Of a stretch of DNA of 64,000 bases, positions 1 through 9,628 are shown piece after piece. Numbering within the stretch: position 1 is the first letter of the stretch; each line of letters opens with the position of its first letter. This stretch comes from Thalassobellus citreus (GTDB lineage: Bacteria > Bacteroidota > Bacteroidia > Flavobacteriales > Flavobacteriaceae). The stretch covers positions 22,632-86,631 of the forward strand of contig NZ_JBISCC010000112.1 of assembly GCF_044385915.1 (NCBI RefSeq). Reading direction: 5' to 3'. A model generated the notes under the pieces. That model did not search any database. It was given only the letters and a program-made list of their open reading frames with translations, and was not told the origin of the DNA. The translations under genes and the position numbers were made by a program.

Positions 1-537
1 GTTAATGGAGATAGCAACATTGGCTTCTTTAAACAATTGAAATCACTTGGGTTAAGTGCACCAGAAGTTACCTGTATGTCTTTTTCTATTGCAGAAGTAG
101 AATTAAAAGGTATAGGTGTTGACATTATGGAAGGTCAATTAACAGCTTGGAACTACTTTATGACTTATGAAAGTGAAGCTAATACTAAATTTATAAAAGC
201 ATATCAAGCTAAATACGGCGCAGATAAGGTTACTGATGATCCTATTGAAGCGGCTTACTTTGGTGTGTACTTGTGGGCAGAAGCTGTTAAGAAAGCAAAT
301 TCTTTTGAGCCAGATGCTGTGCAACAAGCTATTAGTAAAGTGAGTTTTAGTGCACCAGAAGGTGTTGTATCCATCGATCCAGTTACAAATCATACAATTA
401 AAAACTTCATGATTGGTAGAGCAAATAGTCAAGGGCAATTTGATATTCTTTATCAATCACCAGAAATGATTTCTCCAGATCCTTTCCCAAGTATTGCAAC
501 TGATAAAAGAGTTATCGCTCCAGGTAACATTCAATAA
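1..537 (+). CDS. urtA: Urea ABC transporter substrate-binding protein UrtA, C-terminal part
   Basis: This is the 3' part of a gene cut by the window start; the frame is open from base 1. The product is a periplasmic type I binding protein that captures urea (or short amides) for the UrtBCDE importer. The visible segment contains the GDSN and DDPIEAAYFGVYLW stretches typical of UrtA and other branched-chain-amino-acid-type binding proteins. It is followed by a porin-like gene and then urtB, urtC, urtD and urtE in the same direction, which supports urea over other substrates. Amide-binding relatives (FmdD-like) are the main alternative; the urease operon nearby favours urea. The N-terminus and signal peptide lie outside the window. 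Confidence 0.9.
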   Translation, partial: VNGDSNIGFFKQLKSLGLSAPEVTCMSFSIAEVELKGIGVDIMEGQLTAWNYFMTYESEANTKFIKAYQAKYGADKVTDDPIEAAYFGVYLWAEAVKKANSFEPDAVQQAISKVSFSAPEGVVSIDPVTNHTIKNFMIGRANSQGQFDILYQSPEMISPDPFPSIATDKRVIAPGNIQ

Positions 538-624
538 ACCAAATAAAATAAATAGGCGATTTACACTACGATTTAAAGAATTGAATCGTCTGTTTTAACA
601 TCTAACATTTATTATTATATTATT

Positions 625-1419
625 ATGAAAAAAGTATTACTATTAGCATTAGTAGGGTTGTTTTCAACACTTACGTTTGCACAAGAAGAAGAAACTATAA
701 AAGGAAAATTTGATATCACGGCTTCAATGCACAACCAATGGTACTGGCGAGGATATGCTGTAGGACCAGACCCTATAGTTGCTGCTCAGGCAAGTTTTAA
801 GTACGGTGGTTTTGAAATTGGAACTTGGAATGGTTACGGATTAGCTGGTATTTGGAAAGATACTGATTTGTACATTTCATATACTACTAAATCTGGTTTT
901 TCTATTGCTCTTTGGGATATTTATAATTACAGCGATTATACTGCATCTGCTGGATTTGCAACTTATGGAAACCATACACAAGCAGATTATTTTAATTTCA
1001 CAGGAGCTAACACGAGGCACTTCTATGATTTGTCTTTAAGTTACACAATTCCTGAAACAAATTTGAGTCTTTTCTTAGCTACAATTGTAGAAGGTAGGGA
1101 TAGAAATTCAGATGGGTCTCAAAGATATTCATCTTACTTTAAAGCAGCTTACAGTTTTGATGCTGGAAATAATATAACCGTATCTCCATATGCTTCTTTT
1201 GGTTTTGCATTAAATAGTGACAATGGTGGTGGAACATTTTGGCAATGGACAGATGATGCTGTTGCTAATGCAAATGATGCTGGTATTAATGAGATAGGTA
1301 TTAATATTAGTAAGCCCGTAAAAATATCAGCAAATTACAGTATTAAAGCAAGTGGGGGAGTTGTTGCTAGTCCAATTAACAAAACTATAACTGGTTTATT
1401 TGGAGTGACATTCTTCTAA
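625..1419 (+). CDS. Putative outer-membrane beta-barrel channel in the urea transport operon
   Basis: The 264-residue protein starts with a clear signal peptide (MKKVLLLALVGLFSTLTFAQ). It continues with alternating aromatic/polar strands such as HNQWYWRGYAVG and FEIGTWNGYG and ends in a terminal phenylalanine (GVTFF), as outer-membrane barrels do. It sits between urtA and urtB. I infer that it carries urea or a related solute across the outer membrane, since the ABC importer covers only the inner membrane. I do not recognise a named family with certainty; the N-terminal pattern resembles TorF-like putative porins. The start is fixed by the signal peptide. Confidence 0.65.
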   Translation: MKKVLLLALVGLFSTLTFAQEEETIKGKFDITASMHNQWYWRGYAVGPDPIVAAQASFKYGGFEIGTWNGYGLAGIWKDTDLYISYTTKSGFSIALWDIYNYSDYTASAGFATYGNHTQADYFNFTGANTRHFYDLSLSYTIPETNLSLFLATIVEGRDRNSDGSQRYSSYFKAAYSFDAGNNITVSPYASFGFALNSDNGGGTFWQWTDDAVANANDAGINEIGINISKPVKISANYSIKASGGVVASPINKTITGLFGVTFF

Positions 1420-1486
1420 ATAAAAATCTTTATAAACAGCAAGGTATTTTGATATCTTCTGTAACAAATCAAAATGTAATAAAATT

Positions 1487-2380
1487 ATGGGAGACTTTAT
1501 ACCGTTTTTATTTAATGGATTAAGCATTAGTTCTATTTTATTACTTACTGCTATTGGTTTGAGTATTGTTTTTGGAATGATGGGTGTAATTAATTTTGCG
1601 CATGGCGAGTTTATTATGATTGGTTGCTATAGTAGTTATGTTGTTAGTTTGGTTCTTGGTAGTGAAGGATCATGGCTTACATTATTATTAGCATTTATAC
1701 TATCGTTTATCTTATCATTTGGAATAGGATACCTCATAGAGCGGATCGTAATAAGAAAATTGTACGCGCGGCCTCTGGACAGCATATTGGCTACATGGGG
1801 AATAAGTTTGATTTTACAGCAATTGGCTAGGAATATTTTTGGCTCTAATAATGTAGATGCTCCCATGCCAAAAATTTTAAGTGTAGGATGGAAAGTTACA
1901 GAAGATATTACATTGCCTTTTAGTAGAATGTTTATAATTGTTTTCGCTGTCTTGGTGTGCTTATTTGTATATTATTTTATTTATAAGACAACTAAAGGTA
2001 GAACGCTTCAAGCGGTTATGCAAAATCGTTCTATGGCATCATGCATAGGTATTAATACTAAAAAGGCTGATGCGTTTACATTTTCATTTGGATGTGGTTT
2101 GGCGGGTATTGCAGGGATCTGTATTTCAATGCTTGGTTCGGTAGGGCCTTCAACAGGTCAGAATTATATTATTGATACTTTTCTAGTTGTTATTCTAGGG
2201 GGTATTGGTGGTTTAAGAGGAACTATATTAGGTGCTTTATTAATTGGAATAAGCAGTCCGTTTATAGAAAATTTCACAACCTCAAGTATGGCTAAAGTGA
2301 TTATTCTTACTTTCGTTTTAGTGGTTTTACATTATAAACCACAGGGATTATCGCCAATGAAAGACAGAACTATTGATTAA
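1487..2380 (+). CDS. urtB: Urea ABC transporter permease UrtB
   Basis: This 297-residue polytopic inner-membrane permease belongs to the LivH/UrtB type. The N-terminal GLSIVFGMMGVINFAHGEFIM segment (read with small breaks) is the family hallmark, and the later DTFLVVILGGIGGLRGT loop is also characteristic. It should pair with UrtC to form the translocation channel for urea delivered by UrtA. It lacks the long periplasmic N-terminal extension seen in many proteobacterial UrtB proteins. The gene lies 67 bp after the barrel gene and 16 bp before urtC, so co-transcription is likely. Confidence 0.92.
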   Translation: MGDFIPFLFNGLSISSILLLTAIGLSIVFGMMGVINFAHGEFIMIGCYSSYVVSLVLGSEGSWLTLLLAFILSFILSFGIGYLIERIVIRKLYARPLDSILATWGISLILQQLARNIFGSNNVDAPMPKILSVGWKVTEDITLPFSRMFIIVFAVLVCLFVYYFIYKTTKGRTLQAVMQNRSMASCIGINTKKADAFTFSFGCGLAGIAGICISMLGSVGPSTGQNYIIDTFLVVILGGIGGLRGTILGALLIGISSPFIENFTTSSMAKVIILTFVLVVLHYKPQGLSPMKDRTID

Positions 2381-2396
2381 TTTTTCAATTTAAAAG

Positions 2397-3437
2397 ATGA
2401 AGCAAAAAATAATTTATACAATAGTACTGGCTGTAATTATAATATTACCCGTTTTTTTACTTTCAGATTTTAGACTTTCGATTTTAAGTAAGTTTGTAGT
2501 ATTTGCTATAGTAGCTATTTCGGTTAATTTATTATGGGGATATACTGGGATATTAAGTTTAGGGCATGGCGTTTACTTTGCATTAGGAGGTTATGCCATG
2601 GCTATGTATATGAAACTACAAGCACAACCTTTGCCCGATTTTATGGAATGGTCTGGAATAGAAACCTTACCGTGGTTTTGGGGGCTGTTTAAATCATTGC
2701 CTTTTGCATTAGCAATGACTGTTATTTTGCCTGTAACATTGGCTTTAGTTGCTGGTGTTCCACTTTTTAAGTCTGGAACTAAAGGTGTTTATTTCACTAT
2801 AATTAGTCAAGCTATTACCTTAATTATGTCTATTTTATTTGTTGGACAACAAGGTTTTACGGGCGGATCTAATGGTATAACTGGATTTAGAGGCGCTTTT
2901 GGTTACCCAATTGGAGACCCAACACTTATAAAAATATTATATGGTATTGCAGTTGTTTTTGTAATAGCTATTTATTTTGTTAGCAGATTTATGTTAAAAA
3001 CCCATGGTGGTGTTATAATTCAAGCTATAAGAGACAGAGAAACTAGGCTACGTTTTTTAGGTTACAGAACAGATTCTTTTAAAATTTTAACTTTAGCAAC
3101 TTCTGCCGCTATGTGTGGTGTTGCAGGCGCTTTATTTGTACCTATTGTAGGTATAATATCGCCTTCCCTTATGAGTATACTTATGTCTACTGAATTTGTT
3201 ATTTGGGTAGCAATAGGAGGACGCGGCACTTTACTGGGGCCAATAATAGGTGCTTTGATTATTAATTATGCAAAAACAAGTTTCTCTGAATCGTTACCAG
3301 AATATTGGTGGTATTTCTACGGATTCTTATTTATTGCCGCAACTTTAATTATTCCAAAGGGAATTATTGGAACACTAAGGGAGAAAAAATGGTTTCAAAA
3401 TAGATTTATTAAAATGAAAACAGCAGCGCATGAATAA
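2397..3437 (+). CDS. urtC: Urea ABC transporter permease UrtC
   Basis: The 346-residue membrane protein is a LivM/UrtC-type permease. It shows the NLLWGYTGILSLGHGVYFALGGYAM stretch in pieces near residues 45-70, and the AIGGRGTLLGPIIGA loop near residues 270-285. Both are conserved in this family. It is the second channel subunit beside UrtB. Its end overlaps the start of urtD by 8 bp, an arrangement that suggests translational coupling. The larger extracytoplasmic segment with LPDFMEWSG fits UrtC, which has an insertion compared with LivM. Confidence 0.93.
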   Translation: MKQKIIYTIVLAVIIILPVFLLSDFRLSILSKFVVFAIVAISVNLLWGYTGILSLGHGVYFALGGYAMAMYMKLQAQPLPDFMEWSGIETLPWFWGLFKSLPFALAMTVILPVTLALVAGVPLFKSGTKGVYFTIISQAITLIMSILFVGQQGFTGGSNGITGFRGAFGYPIGDPTLIKILYGIAVVFVIAIYFVSRFMLKTHGGVIIQAIRDRETRLRFLGYRTDSFKILTLATSAAMCGVAGALFVPIVGIISPSLMSILMSTEFVIWVAIGGRGTLLGPIIGALIINYAKTSFSESLPEYWWYFYGFLFIAATLIIPKGIIGTLREKKWFQNRFIKMKTAAHE

Positions 3438-4221
3438 AGATCTAGAATTACACTTACAACAAGTTGCAAGAGTTGTAAATCCTATTATCAGTTTACGAGA
3501 TATTGAAGTAGATTTTGATGGCTACAAAGCTTTGAACAATATTAATATAGATTTTCCTTTTAAAGGGGTGCAATTTATAATAGGTCCAAACGGTGCAGGA
3601 AAAACGACTGTTTTAGATGCTATTTGTGGGCGTGTAAAAACTTCAAAAGGTAAAATTATTTACAACGAAGAACACGAAGTTCAAAATAAGAAACCAGAAA
3701 GTATTGTGCACTTAGGCATAAGTAGAAAGTTTCAAAACCCAACTATATTTAATACCCAAACGGTTTTTGAAAACATGAAGCTTTCATTACTAACTGGGAA
3801 ACGTAATATATGGTATTTATTTAATCATAAGGTAAACAAGGAGCAAGAAGAAGTTATTGATGAAACGTTGTTAAAACTAAAACTTTTAGATTATAAAAAT
3901 GTAATTAGCGGATCTATGTCTCACGGACAAAAACAGTGGTTAGAAATTGCTATGTCTATAATTAACGAACCAGAATTATTATTGGTAGATGAACCTATTG
4001 CTGGGATGTCTCCAAGTGAGCGTGACAGAACAGGGGAGCTTTTAAAAGAAATAGGAAAAGATCATACCGTTTTAGTGGTAGAACACGACATGAAATTTGT
4101 TAGTAATTTTTCAACGTCCGTTACGGTTATGCATGAAGGGCGTATTATTGATAGAGGACCTTTTGATAAAATTGTCAATAACGAACAGGTGATTGAAATT
4201 TATTTGGGACGTCAAAACTAA
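3430..4221 (+). CDS. urtD: Urea ABC transporter ATPase UrtD
   Basis: The 263-residue ATP-binding subunit has a Walker A motif GPNGAGKTT near residue 55. A signature-like segment SHGQKQWLEIAMSI follows, then Walker B (LLLVDEPIAGMS) and the switch histidine in VVEHDMKF. The SHGQ variant of the signature loop is typical of UrtD. It hydrolyses ATP on the cytoplasmic face together with UrtE. The start overlaps urtC by 8 bp. The first 18 residues form a short extension before the conserved ABC core, so a slightly later start cannot be excluded. Confidence 0.93.
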   Translation: MNKDLELHLQQVARVVNPIISLRDIEVDFDGYKALNNINIDFPFKGVQFIIGPNGAGKTTVLDAICGRVKTSKGKIIYNEEHEVQNKKPESIVHLGISRKFQNPTIFNTQTVFENMKLSLLTGKRNIWYLFNHKVNKEQEEVIDETLLKLKLLDYKNVISGSMSHGQKQWLEIAMSIINEPELLLVDEPIAGMSPSERDRTGELLKEIGKDHTVLVVEHDMKFVSNFSTSVTVMHEGRIIDRGPFDKIVNNEQVIEIYLGRQN

Positions 4222-4284
4222 ACATAAATTTTAGGTAACGTAGTTTGATAAATAACGCCACCTTAACAATATTAAACGTAAAAG

Positions 4285-4983
4285 ATGTTTAAAATAAAAG
4301 ATTTAACTGCTGGATATTCAAGTGAATCCTCAGCAATTCATAATGTAAATATTAACATACCTAAAAACGAAATTTGCTCTATAGTTGGTAGTAATGGCGC
4401 AGGAAAAACGACGCTATTAAAATCGATTATGGGACTAATGCCATCTAAAAGAGGAGAAATTATTTTTGACGGTCAAGATATTTCAAAATTAGACTCCGAA
4501 GCGATTTCGCAATTAGGAGTTGCTTATGTGCCACAAGGAAGAATGATTTTCCCATATTTAAATGTAGAAGAAAATCTGTTACTAGGTTGTGAAGTTAGAA
4601 AGATGGATTTGAAAAAAGCTTTAGAAGTAGGTTATGAATATTTTCCAGATTTAAAGGGCATTAGAAAAAGAAAAGGAGGCATGCTAAGTGGTGGTCAGCA
4701 ACAGCAATTAGCTATAGCACGAATGTTGGTTATAGAACCTAAAATGATTTTACTAGACGAGCCTGCCGAAGGAGTACAACCAAATGTTGTACAAGAAATT
4801 GGAAATATCTTAAAAAGAATTACTACAGATTTAGATGTTACTGTTTTGTTGGTAGAACAATTTGTACAATTCGCACTTGAATTATCTAATTCTTACTATT
4901 TTCTTCAAGGAGGCCAAGTTACTAAAGAAGGTTCTTTAACTAATAAAAATAGAACCTCAGTTATAGAAAGCATCAAATTATAG
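4285..4983 (+). CDS. urtE: Urea ABC transporter ATPase UrtE
   Basis: The 232-residue ABC ATPase of LivF/UrtE type carries Walker A (GSNGAGKTT near residue 37) and the Q-loop region AYVPQGRMIFPYLNVEENL. It also has the signature LSGGQQQQLAIARML and Walker B (ILLDEPAEGVQPNVV). The AEGVQPN sequence is characteristic of UrtE. It is the second nucleotide-binding subunit of the importer and the last gene of the operon. A 63-bp gap separates it from urtD, longer than the other junctions, but no terminator is visible there. Confidence 0.93.
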   Translation: MFKIKDLTAGYSSESSAIHNVNINIPKNEICSIVGSNGAGKTTLLKSIMGLMPSKRGEIIFDGQDISKLDSEAISQLGVAYVPQGRMIFPYLNVEENLLLGCEVRKMDLKKALEVGYEYFPDLKGIRKRKGGMLSGGQQQQLAIARMLVIEPKMILLDEPAEGVQPNVVQEIGNILKRITTDLDVTVLLVEQFVQFALELSNSYYFLQGGQVTKEGSLTNKNRTSVIESIKL

Positions 4984-5559
4984 CCTTTTAAAGTTTTAGA
5001 ATCTATATAAACTCAAAAAGACTGTTTAATATATGAAGTTTAATCTATATTTTCATTTTTAAAGGGTAGGTAATTCCAAGGCAAAATTGAATAATATTTA
5101 ATTTTGTTTTATGACAAATGATAATACTGATTTGAAACTAATTAGAAATTATATTCAGAAGTATTAATTTTTGATAATGGAATATGAATTAGTTAATAAA
5201 AAAAATAATTACAAGTATAAGTTTGAAAAAATTTACATGTTACCAATCCTCGTTTATCTATAACATTAAACGCAAACCTTAAAAACACATTTTACTTTCT
5301 AAGTTTTATAAATTATTGGAATGATAAATTTTTGTATCAAATTTTGAATTACACTTTTTAAGCTAGAAACAACTATTTAGTAAGCATGTCTTTATTCAAA
5401 TAATCTCCTAAAACAAGGTGTTTACAACAGAAGAGACAACATAATACTCTTGATCTTTCAGATGAAATAAAACTAATAAATCAATTAAATAAAATTATTT
5501 TTATGCTCGACATATTCTTAATATTATCTTGGACTTGAAACAAAAAGTCGAGCAAATAA
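4984..5559. other. Intergenic region without a supported gene
   Basis: This AT-rich stretch downstream of urtE contains no convincing reading frame on either strand. It is bounded on the right by decayed insertion-sequence DNA, and part of it may be older, unrecognisable IS remnants. Confidence 0.5.
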
Positions 5560-5567
5560 TCTAAGAT

Positions 5568-5692
5568 CTATGCCACATTTTTAATTTGATAAAATTCTAA
5601 TTCAATTTCTTTAGCTGTTTTATATTTTCACCTCGAGTGCAAACGTTTACTGTTAAACCAAACTTATATATACTAATTTGGTTTACCCAATA
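5568..5692 (-). pseudogene. IS3-family transposase remnant, 3' end (left part of a split copy)
   Basis: On the minus strand this DNA translates to WFNSKRLHSR, then KYKTAKEIELEFYQIKNVA after a break. This is the C-terminal end of an IS3-family OrfB, where the usual text is fYNskRlHsaLgyktPaevE. An in-frame stop shows decay. The segment is cut off at 5692 by a younger IS3 element; the matching upstream part of the same transposase continues at 6924. The two halves were one gene before the insertion. Confidence 0.7.
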
Positions 5693-6923
5693 TGTAGCCT
5701 TCCCCTTTTTAGGATACCTTAAATTTTCGACAAATAATTATTATTTAGGTCAGATTTAAAGAAGAATTTAAATTCTTCTTCAAATCTGGGCATATATTCT
5801 TTAGGGGATTTGTTTCCTAGTGATTTATGAGGATGATTAAAATTATAGTCTTCTCTCCAGTTATCGCTTATCTTCTGCAACTGATATGTGTCATTGAAGT
5901 AATAGGCATCTAGTATATCTTCCCTAAAGAAACGATTAAAACGTTCTATGTATCCGTTTTGCATTGGTTTTCCAGGTTGAGTATACTTGATTTCTATAAA
6001 GTTCTTTATACACCAATTCATAAAGGTTTTAGATATAAATTCTGGTCCATTATCACACCTCACAAACTTAGGTGTTCCAATTTCGTCTTTTAAATACTCT
6101 AGCGTTTCCACAACAGCTCTTGCTGGATATGATAGTCCTGCTTCAATAGCTAGAGCTTCCCGATTACAGTCGTCTATAACATTAAATACTCTAAGTTTTC
6201 TACCATCGGTAAGAGCATCACTCATAAAATCCATACTCCAACACACATTGAGTTCTTCTGGTGTTTCTAAAGGTTGTTTTACACGTTTATCCAAACGCTT
6301 TTTGGGCTTAAGTCTTAAACTAAGCTTCATCTCACGATATATGCGTAGCACTCGTTTTCTGTTCCATTTTAAGCCTTCACGACGGATTTTGTGGCAATAC
6401 TCATCAAAACCTCTAGTGGGATACGATTCTGCAAGTTCTGTGAGCTTGTCAATAACTTCACTATCGTTTTTCTTACTCTGATAGTACCACATTGACCTAC
6501 TTAATCCTACAACCTTACAGGCTCGTAAGATAGGCACGGTAAATTCTTTAACAAGATATTTTACACGAACTCGCTTATCGGAAAGCTTTAGTACTTTTTT
6601 TGACAATATATCTTTTAGCATTTTATTGTCTAAACTAACATCAGCATACATTTGCTTTAGCTTGTTATTCTCTGCTTCAAGCTCTTTAAGACGCTTAAGT
6701 TCTTATTGCTCCATACCTCCGTATTTCTTACGCCAGTAATAAAACGTACTCTTGTCGATACCTAATCCTCTTGATATATCGCCTACGAATCTACCTTGTT
6801 GATTCTCCTTGAGAGCCTTGATAATTTGACTCTCGCTAAATTTGCCGTTTCTCATTGTGACAGTTTGAATTTAAAGTTAGTAAATTCGAATTATTAACTG
6901 TCCTATTTTTAGGAAAGCCTACA
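5693..6923 (-). mobile_element. IS3-family insertion sequence (IS407-like) with AATA target duplication
   Basis: The element is 1231 bp. Its ends read TGTAGCCTTCC on the left and, inverted, TGTAGGCTTTCC on the right, imperfect terminal repeats that start with TG as IS3 elements do. The four bases before it (5689-5692) and after it (6924-6927) are both AATA, consistent with a 4-bp target duplication. It carries one transposase frame interrupted by a stop. It is inserted within an older IS3-family copy. Confidence 0.85.
5719..6855 (-). pseudogene. IS3-family transposase OrfA/OrfB in one frame, interrupted by a TAA codon
   Basis: The frame starts at 6855 (MRNGKFSESQIIKALKE). It encodes a helix-turn-helix and leucine-zipper OrfA region (KYGGMEQ, stop, ELKRLKELEAENNKLK), then runs into OrfB without a frame change. 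OrfB has the integrase core with WSMDFMSD, CDNGPEFIS and YIERFNR, covering the D, D and E of the DDE triad. The TAA lies at 6703-6705. The OrfB part restarts at ATG 6651 and is 310 residues long. Many IS3 elements use -1 frameshifting between separate frames, so a single frame with one nonsense codon suggests a mutation. Activity would require readthrough or an OrfB restart. Confidence 0.8.
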
Positions 6924-7690
6924 AATAGTTTTAAAATTATGATGATATATCAGTTCAACTTTAAGCGTTAAAAAAAACTTTCTGCCATAGTATTGTCCGT
7001 ACAATTAGCCTTTCTTATCATACTTTGAATAATTAAAGTACTTTTCTTACTTCATTTTCTAAATCCTATAGAAGTATATTGTATAACTCTGTCTGAATGA
7101 AAAAGTAAAGACTTGGTTATTTGTCTTTTTGATATTACCATTTTCCAAGCTGGAATAATAGTTTGATCTGTATACAATTCTTTACTTAATGACCAACCTG
7201 AAGTTGTTTTTATATAAGTGATATCAGATACACAAACTTCATTTAATGATTTTGGTCTAAAGTTTCTATTTAAATGATTTCTAGAAATAGAATATGGATG
7301 ATTGCTTAAATCAAAAACCTCTTTTATCAAATCTGTAAACAGACTATTTTCTATAGCTCCATTTGATAGAACATGACTGAACTGCCTATAATAACTACTT
7401 CTACTTACTTTTAAAATTCTACACCTCTTTTCAATAAGATATAAATGTTCATAACTCACTATAAATTGATAGATTTCCCATCACTCTTGGAAAAGATGTG
7501 ATCAGCTTTTTTTAAAGGTTACAAGCTCTAATTATTTTTCTTTTAAGACTTTATGTAACTGTTTTACTTCTATAGAATCGGTTTCAGGTTTTAAGGGAAG
7601 CTTACACTAGCTCATCTGCTAATTATTTAATATTTTCTCGTTGATAACTTAATCGTACTGCTTCTGATTTAGACTCCCTACTTATAAACT
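6924..7690 (-). pseudogene. IS3-family transposase remnant, OrfA and most of OrfB (right part of a split copy)
   Basis: The minus strand shows a decayed OrfA (SEAVRLSYQREN, then a segment ending KSDGKSINL) at about 7470-7680. OrfB follows: an open stretch 7052-7459 includes CRILKVSRSSYYRQ, NEVCVSDITYIKT and FHSDRVIQYTSIGFRK. A further piece at 6930-7050 reads IRKANCTDNTMAESFF and ELIYHHNFKT. These are consecutive parts of an IS150-like OrfB, with several frameshifts and a missing central segment. The end at 6924 joins, across the inserted IS, to the C-terminal piece at 5568-5692. Confidence 0.75.
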
Positions 7691-8060
7691 TGTTTTTAAA
7701 TAAACAGTCTTAAAATTTCTGTACGAGTAAATGTAGTAACTCCAAAATATAGCTAGAACTTTTTGTGCATCAGATAAAGGTACTTTATCTTGATTATTTA
7801 CAATCCTGTAATCGGGAAGTCTCTTCTTTAATACTGCCAACAACATTAAAACCAATTTGTAGATATCGTTTTGCTTTACTTTCTCTATCATCCTTTATGT
7901 TAACAATTCCGTAATCACTACCAGGACAATACAGCATAGCTGCTCCTTAAGTTTTAATATTCTTTTTTCTATAAAAACATAATATGAGATCAGAAATTTG
8001 ATTATGCCGCATTCCTGTCGAATCAACTATTACTTTTAATTAAATATTTCTCTTATTAAA
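7682..8060 (-). pseudogene. Probable remnant of another transposase
   Basis: A 69-codon open stretch (7682-7891, starting MIEKVKQNDIYK) is followed upstream by fragments such as KVIVDSTGMRHNQISDLI near 7970-8040. VDSTG is reminiscent of the first catalytic aspartate region in IS5-type transposases. Frames are broken throughout and no complete gene is present. The assignment to a family is weak. Confidence 0.3.
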
Positions 8061-8261
8061 AGGAATAATCTCCTTATCGAAAGTTTTACAATTTCTTTAG
8101 TACAATCTTGAGAATATAATTTAATACAATAAATAATGTTAAAATTGTAAAAATTAGCTTTATAATTATACATGCTCTTAAATTCATTTTTTATCTAAAT
8201 TAACCCATTGTACATTTAGATAAAAGTTGCACAAACTACTAAATAGTAGTAAATTATAATT

Positions 8262-8530
8262 ATGACACAACAATTAGCGATGCTCAACTTTAAAACAAAT
8301 TACGCTAAAATATTAGATGTTTTAAAAGGATTTAGGTACAAAATCAGATTATTTACATCAAATCCGAAAACCCAAGCTAAACGATTTAGAGCTTATAGTC
8401 ATTGACTTGACCGCAGAATATATGAGTATTGATAGTGAATGCCAACTTTTTAGGATATTGCCTATTGATCTATCGAAAAAAACAGAACGCAGTGTTTATA
8501 ACAGGTGTTAGTGAAAATTATTCCGTTTAA
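8262..8530 (+). pseudogene. IS982-family transposase N-terminal remnant
   Basis: Starting at ATG 8262 the plus strand reads MTQQLAMLNFKTNYAKILDVLKG and then needs a frame change. It continues with PKLNDLELIVIDLTAEYMSID and SECQLFRILPIDLSKKTERSVYNR. This is the typical N-terminal text of IS982-family transposases. The catalytic domain is absent and the frame is disrupted, so this is dead. Confidence 0.65.
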
Positions 8531-8963
8531 GAGAAGCGATAAAAAACAGATGACTTTTAAATGAAACAACTCTCAGGATTGTTTCATTGTTGATAGTAGT
8601 CTGCAGAACTTTTTTCAAATACAATACGGGTAACGGTTGCTAATAGCAAACAGTTATTACTTTGTGTTTAAAGCTAGCAGGCGTTTTATTTATTTTTATA
8701 AAAATTTTTTTTCTCTAAAACATCTTTGTTTTGTTTTTTTAAGTTCAATAAGATTTTAAAAGAGAAAGTTTTTATTTTAATACTATTAAACAGTATTTAC
8801 TTCTTGGAAGAATTATCAAAAGAAAACTAAAAGATTTTAGACTTTTGTCTTTTGAGATCAAGGATAAAATGAGGTACATGCTATTGCATGCACAGTATAA
8901 ATTAAGGTGTGAAATTATAATTGATTAAATAAATCCAATATTTTTTTTAACTAACGTAATAAA
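8531..8963. other. Region upstream of the urease operon
   Basis: No gene is supported here. The segment separates the IS remnants from ureA and should hold the urease promoter. I could not identify a convincing Bacteroidota TAnnTTTG promoter element by eye. Several short A and T tracts are present. Confidence 0.4.
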
Positions 8964-9266
8964 ATGTATTTAAGTCCAAAAGAAATAGAAAAACTCCTTT
9001 TAAGTATAGCTGGGGAAGTAGCTGTTAAACGAAAGCGAAGAGGGGTAAAACTTAATTATCCAGAAGCTATAGCTTTAATAAGTTGTGAGCTTTTGGAGGC
9101 TGTTAGAGATGGTAAAACAGTTGCTGAATTGATGAGTTTTGGGACAACTATACTCACTAGAAATGATGTAATTGAAGGTGTTCCAGAAATGATACATGAT
9201 ATTCAAATTGAGGCGACTTTTTCTGATGGAACTAAATTATTAACAGTTCATAACCCAATTAAGTGA
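8964..9266 (+). CDS. ureA: Urease subunit gamma
   Basis: The 100-residue protein MYLSPKEIEKLLLSIAGEVAVKRKRRGVKLNYPEAIALIS matches the whole length of urease gamma. This includes the LNYPEAIALI segment and the terminal VHNPI. It forms the small subunit of the (alpha beta gamma)3 cytoplasmic nickel enzyme that splits urea into ammonia and carbamate. The gene overlaps ureB by 4 bp and begins an operon of seven urease genes. Separate gamma and beta genes are the usual bacterial arrangement, unlike the fused UreA of Helicobacter. Confidence 0.96.
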   Translation: MYLSPKEIEKLLLSIAGEVAVKRKRRGVKLNYPEAIALISCELLEAVRDGKTVAELMSFGTTILTRNDVIEGVPEMIHDIQIEATFSDGTKLLTVHNPIK

Positions 9267-9622
9267 TACCAGGAGAATTTATTTTAAAGTCAGATTCTAT
9301 TCGAATCAACATACATAAGAAAAGTGTTACAATTACAGTAAGTAATACAGGTGATCGTCCCATACAAATAGGGTCTCATTTTCATTTTTTTGAAGTGAAC
9401 AAAAAAATGGATTTTGATCGAATGAAAACACTGGGCATGCGATTGAATATAGCATCAGGTACAGCTGTACGTTTTGAACCTGGAGAAGGTAAAGAAATAG
9501 AGCTAGTCACGATAAGTGGTGATCAAATTATTTTTGGTTTTAATAATTTGATTGATTCTAATATTAATGCTTTCAACAAAGAAAGTATACGAAAAAAATT
9601 AGATCAATTTCTAAAACAGTAA
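9263..9622 (+). CDS. ureB: Urease subunit beta
   Basis: The 119-residue protein begins MIPGEFIL and contains the conserved NTGDRPIQIGSHFHFFEVN and GMRLNIASGTAVRFEPGE segments of urease beta. It assembles with UreA and UreC in the cytoplasm. Its ATG overlaps the ureA stop (GTGATACC context), and ureC starts 6 bp after it, so the three structural genes are translationally linked. The C-terminal tail (NLIDSNINAFNKES) is ordinary for the family. Confidence 0.96.
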   Translation: MIPGEFILKSDSIRINIHKKSVTITVSNTGDRPIQIGSHFHFFEVNKKMDFDRMKTLGMRLNIASGTAVRFEPGEGKEIELVTISGDQIIFGFNNLIDSNINAFNKESIRKKLDQFLKQ

Positions 9623-9628
9623 TGTATT

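Noticed and set aside
5987..6481. Plus-strand 164-residue frame
   Set aside because: It is the shadow of the IS3 transposase on the opposite strand.
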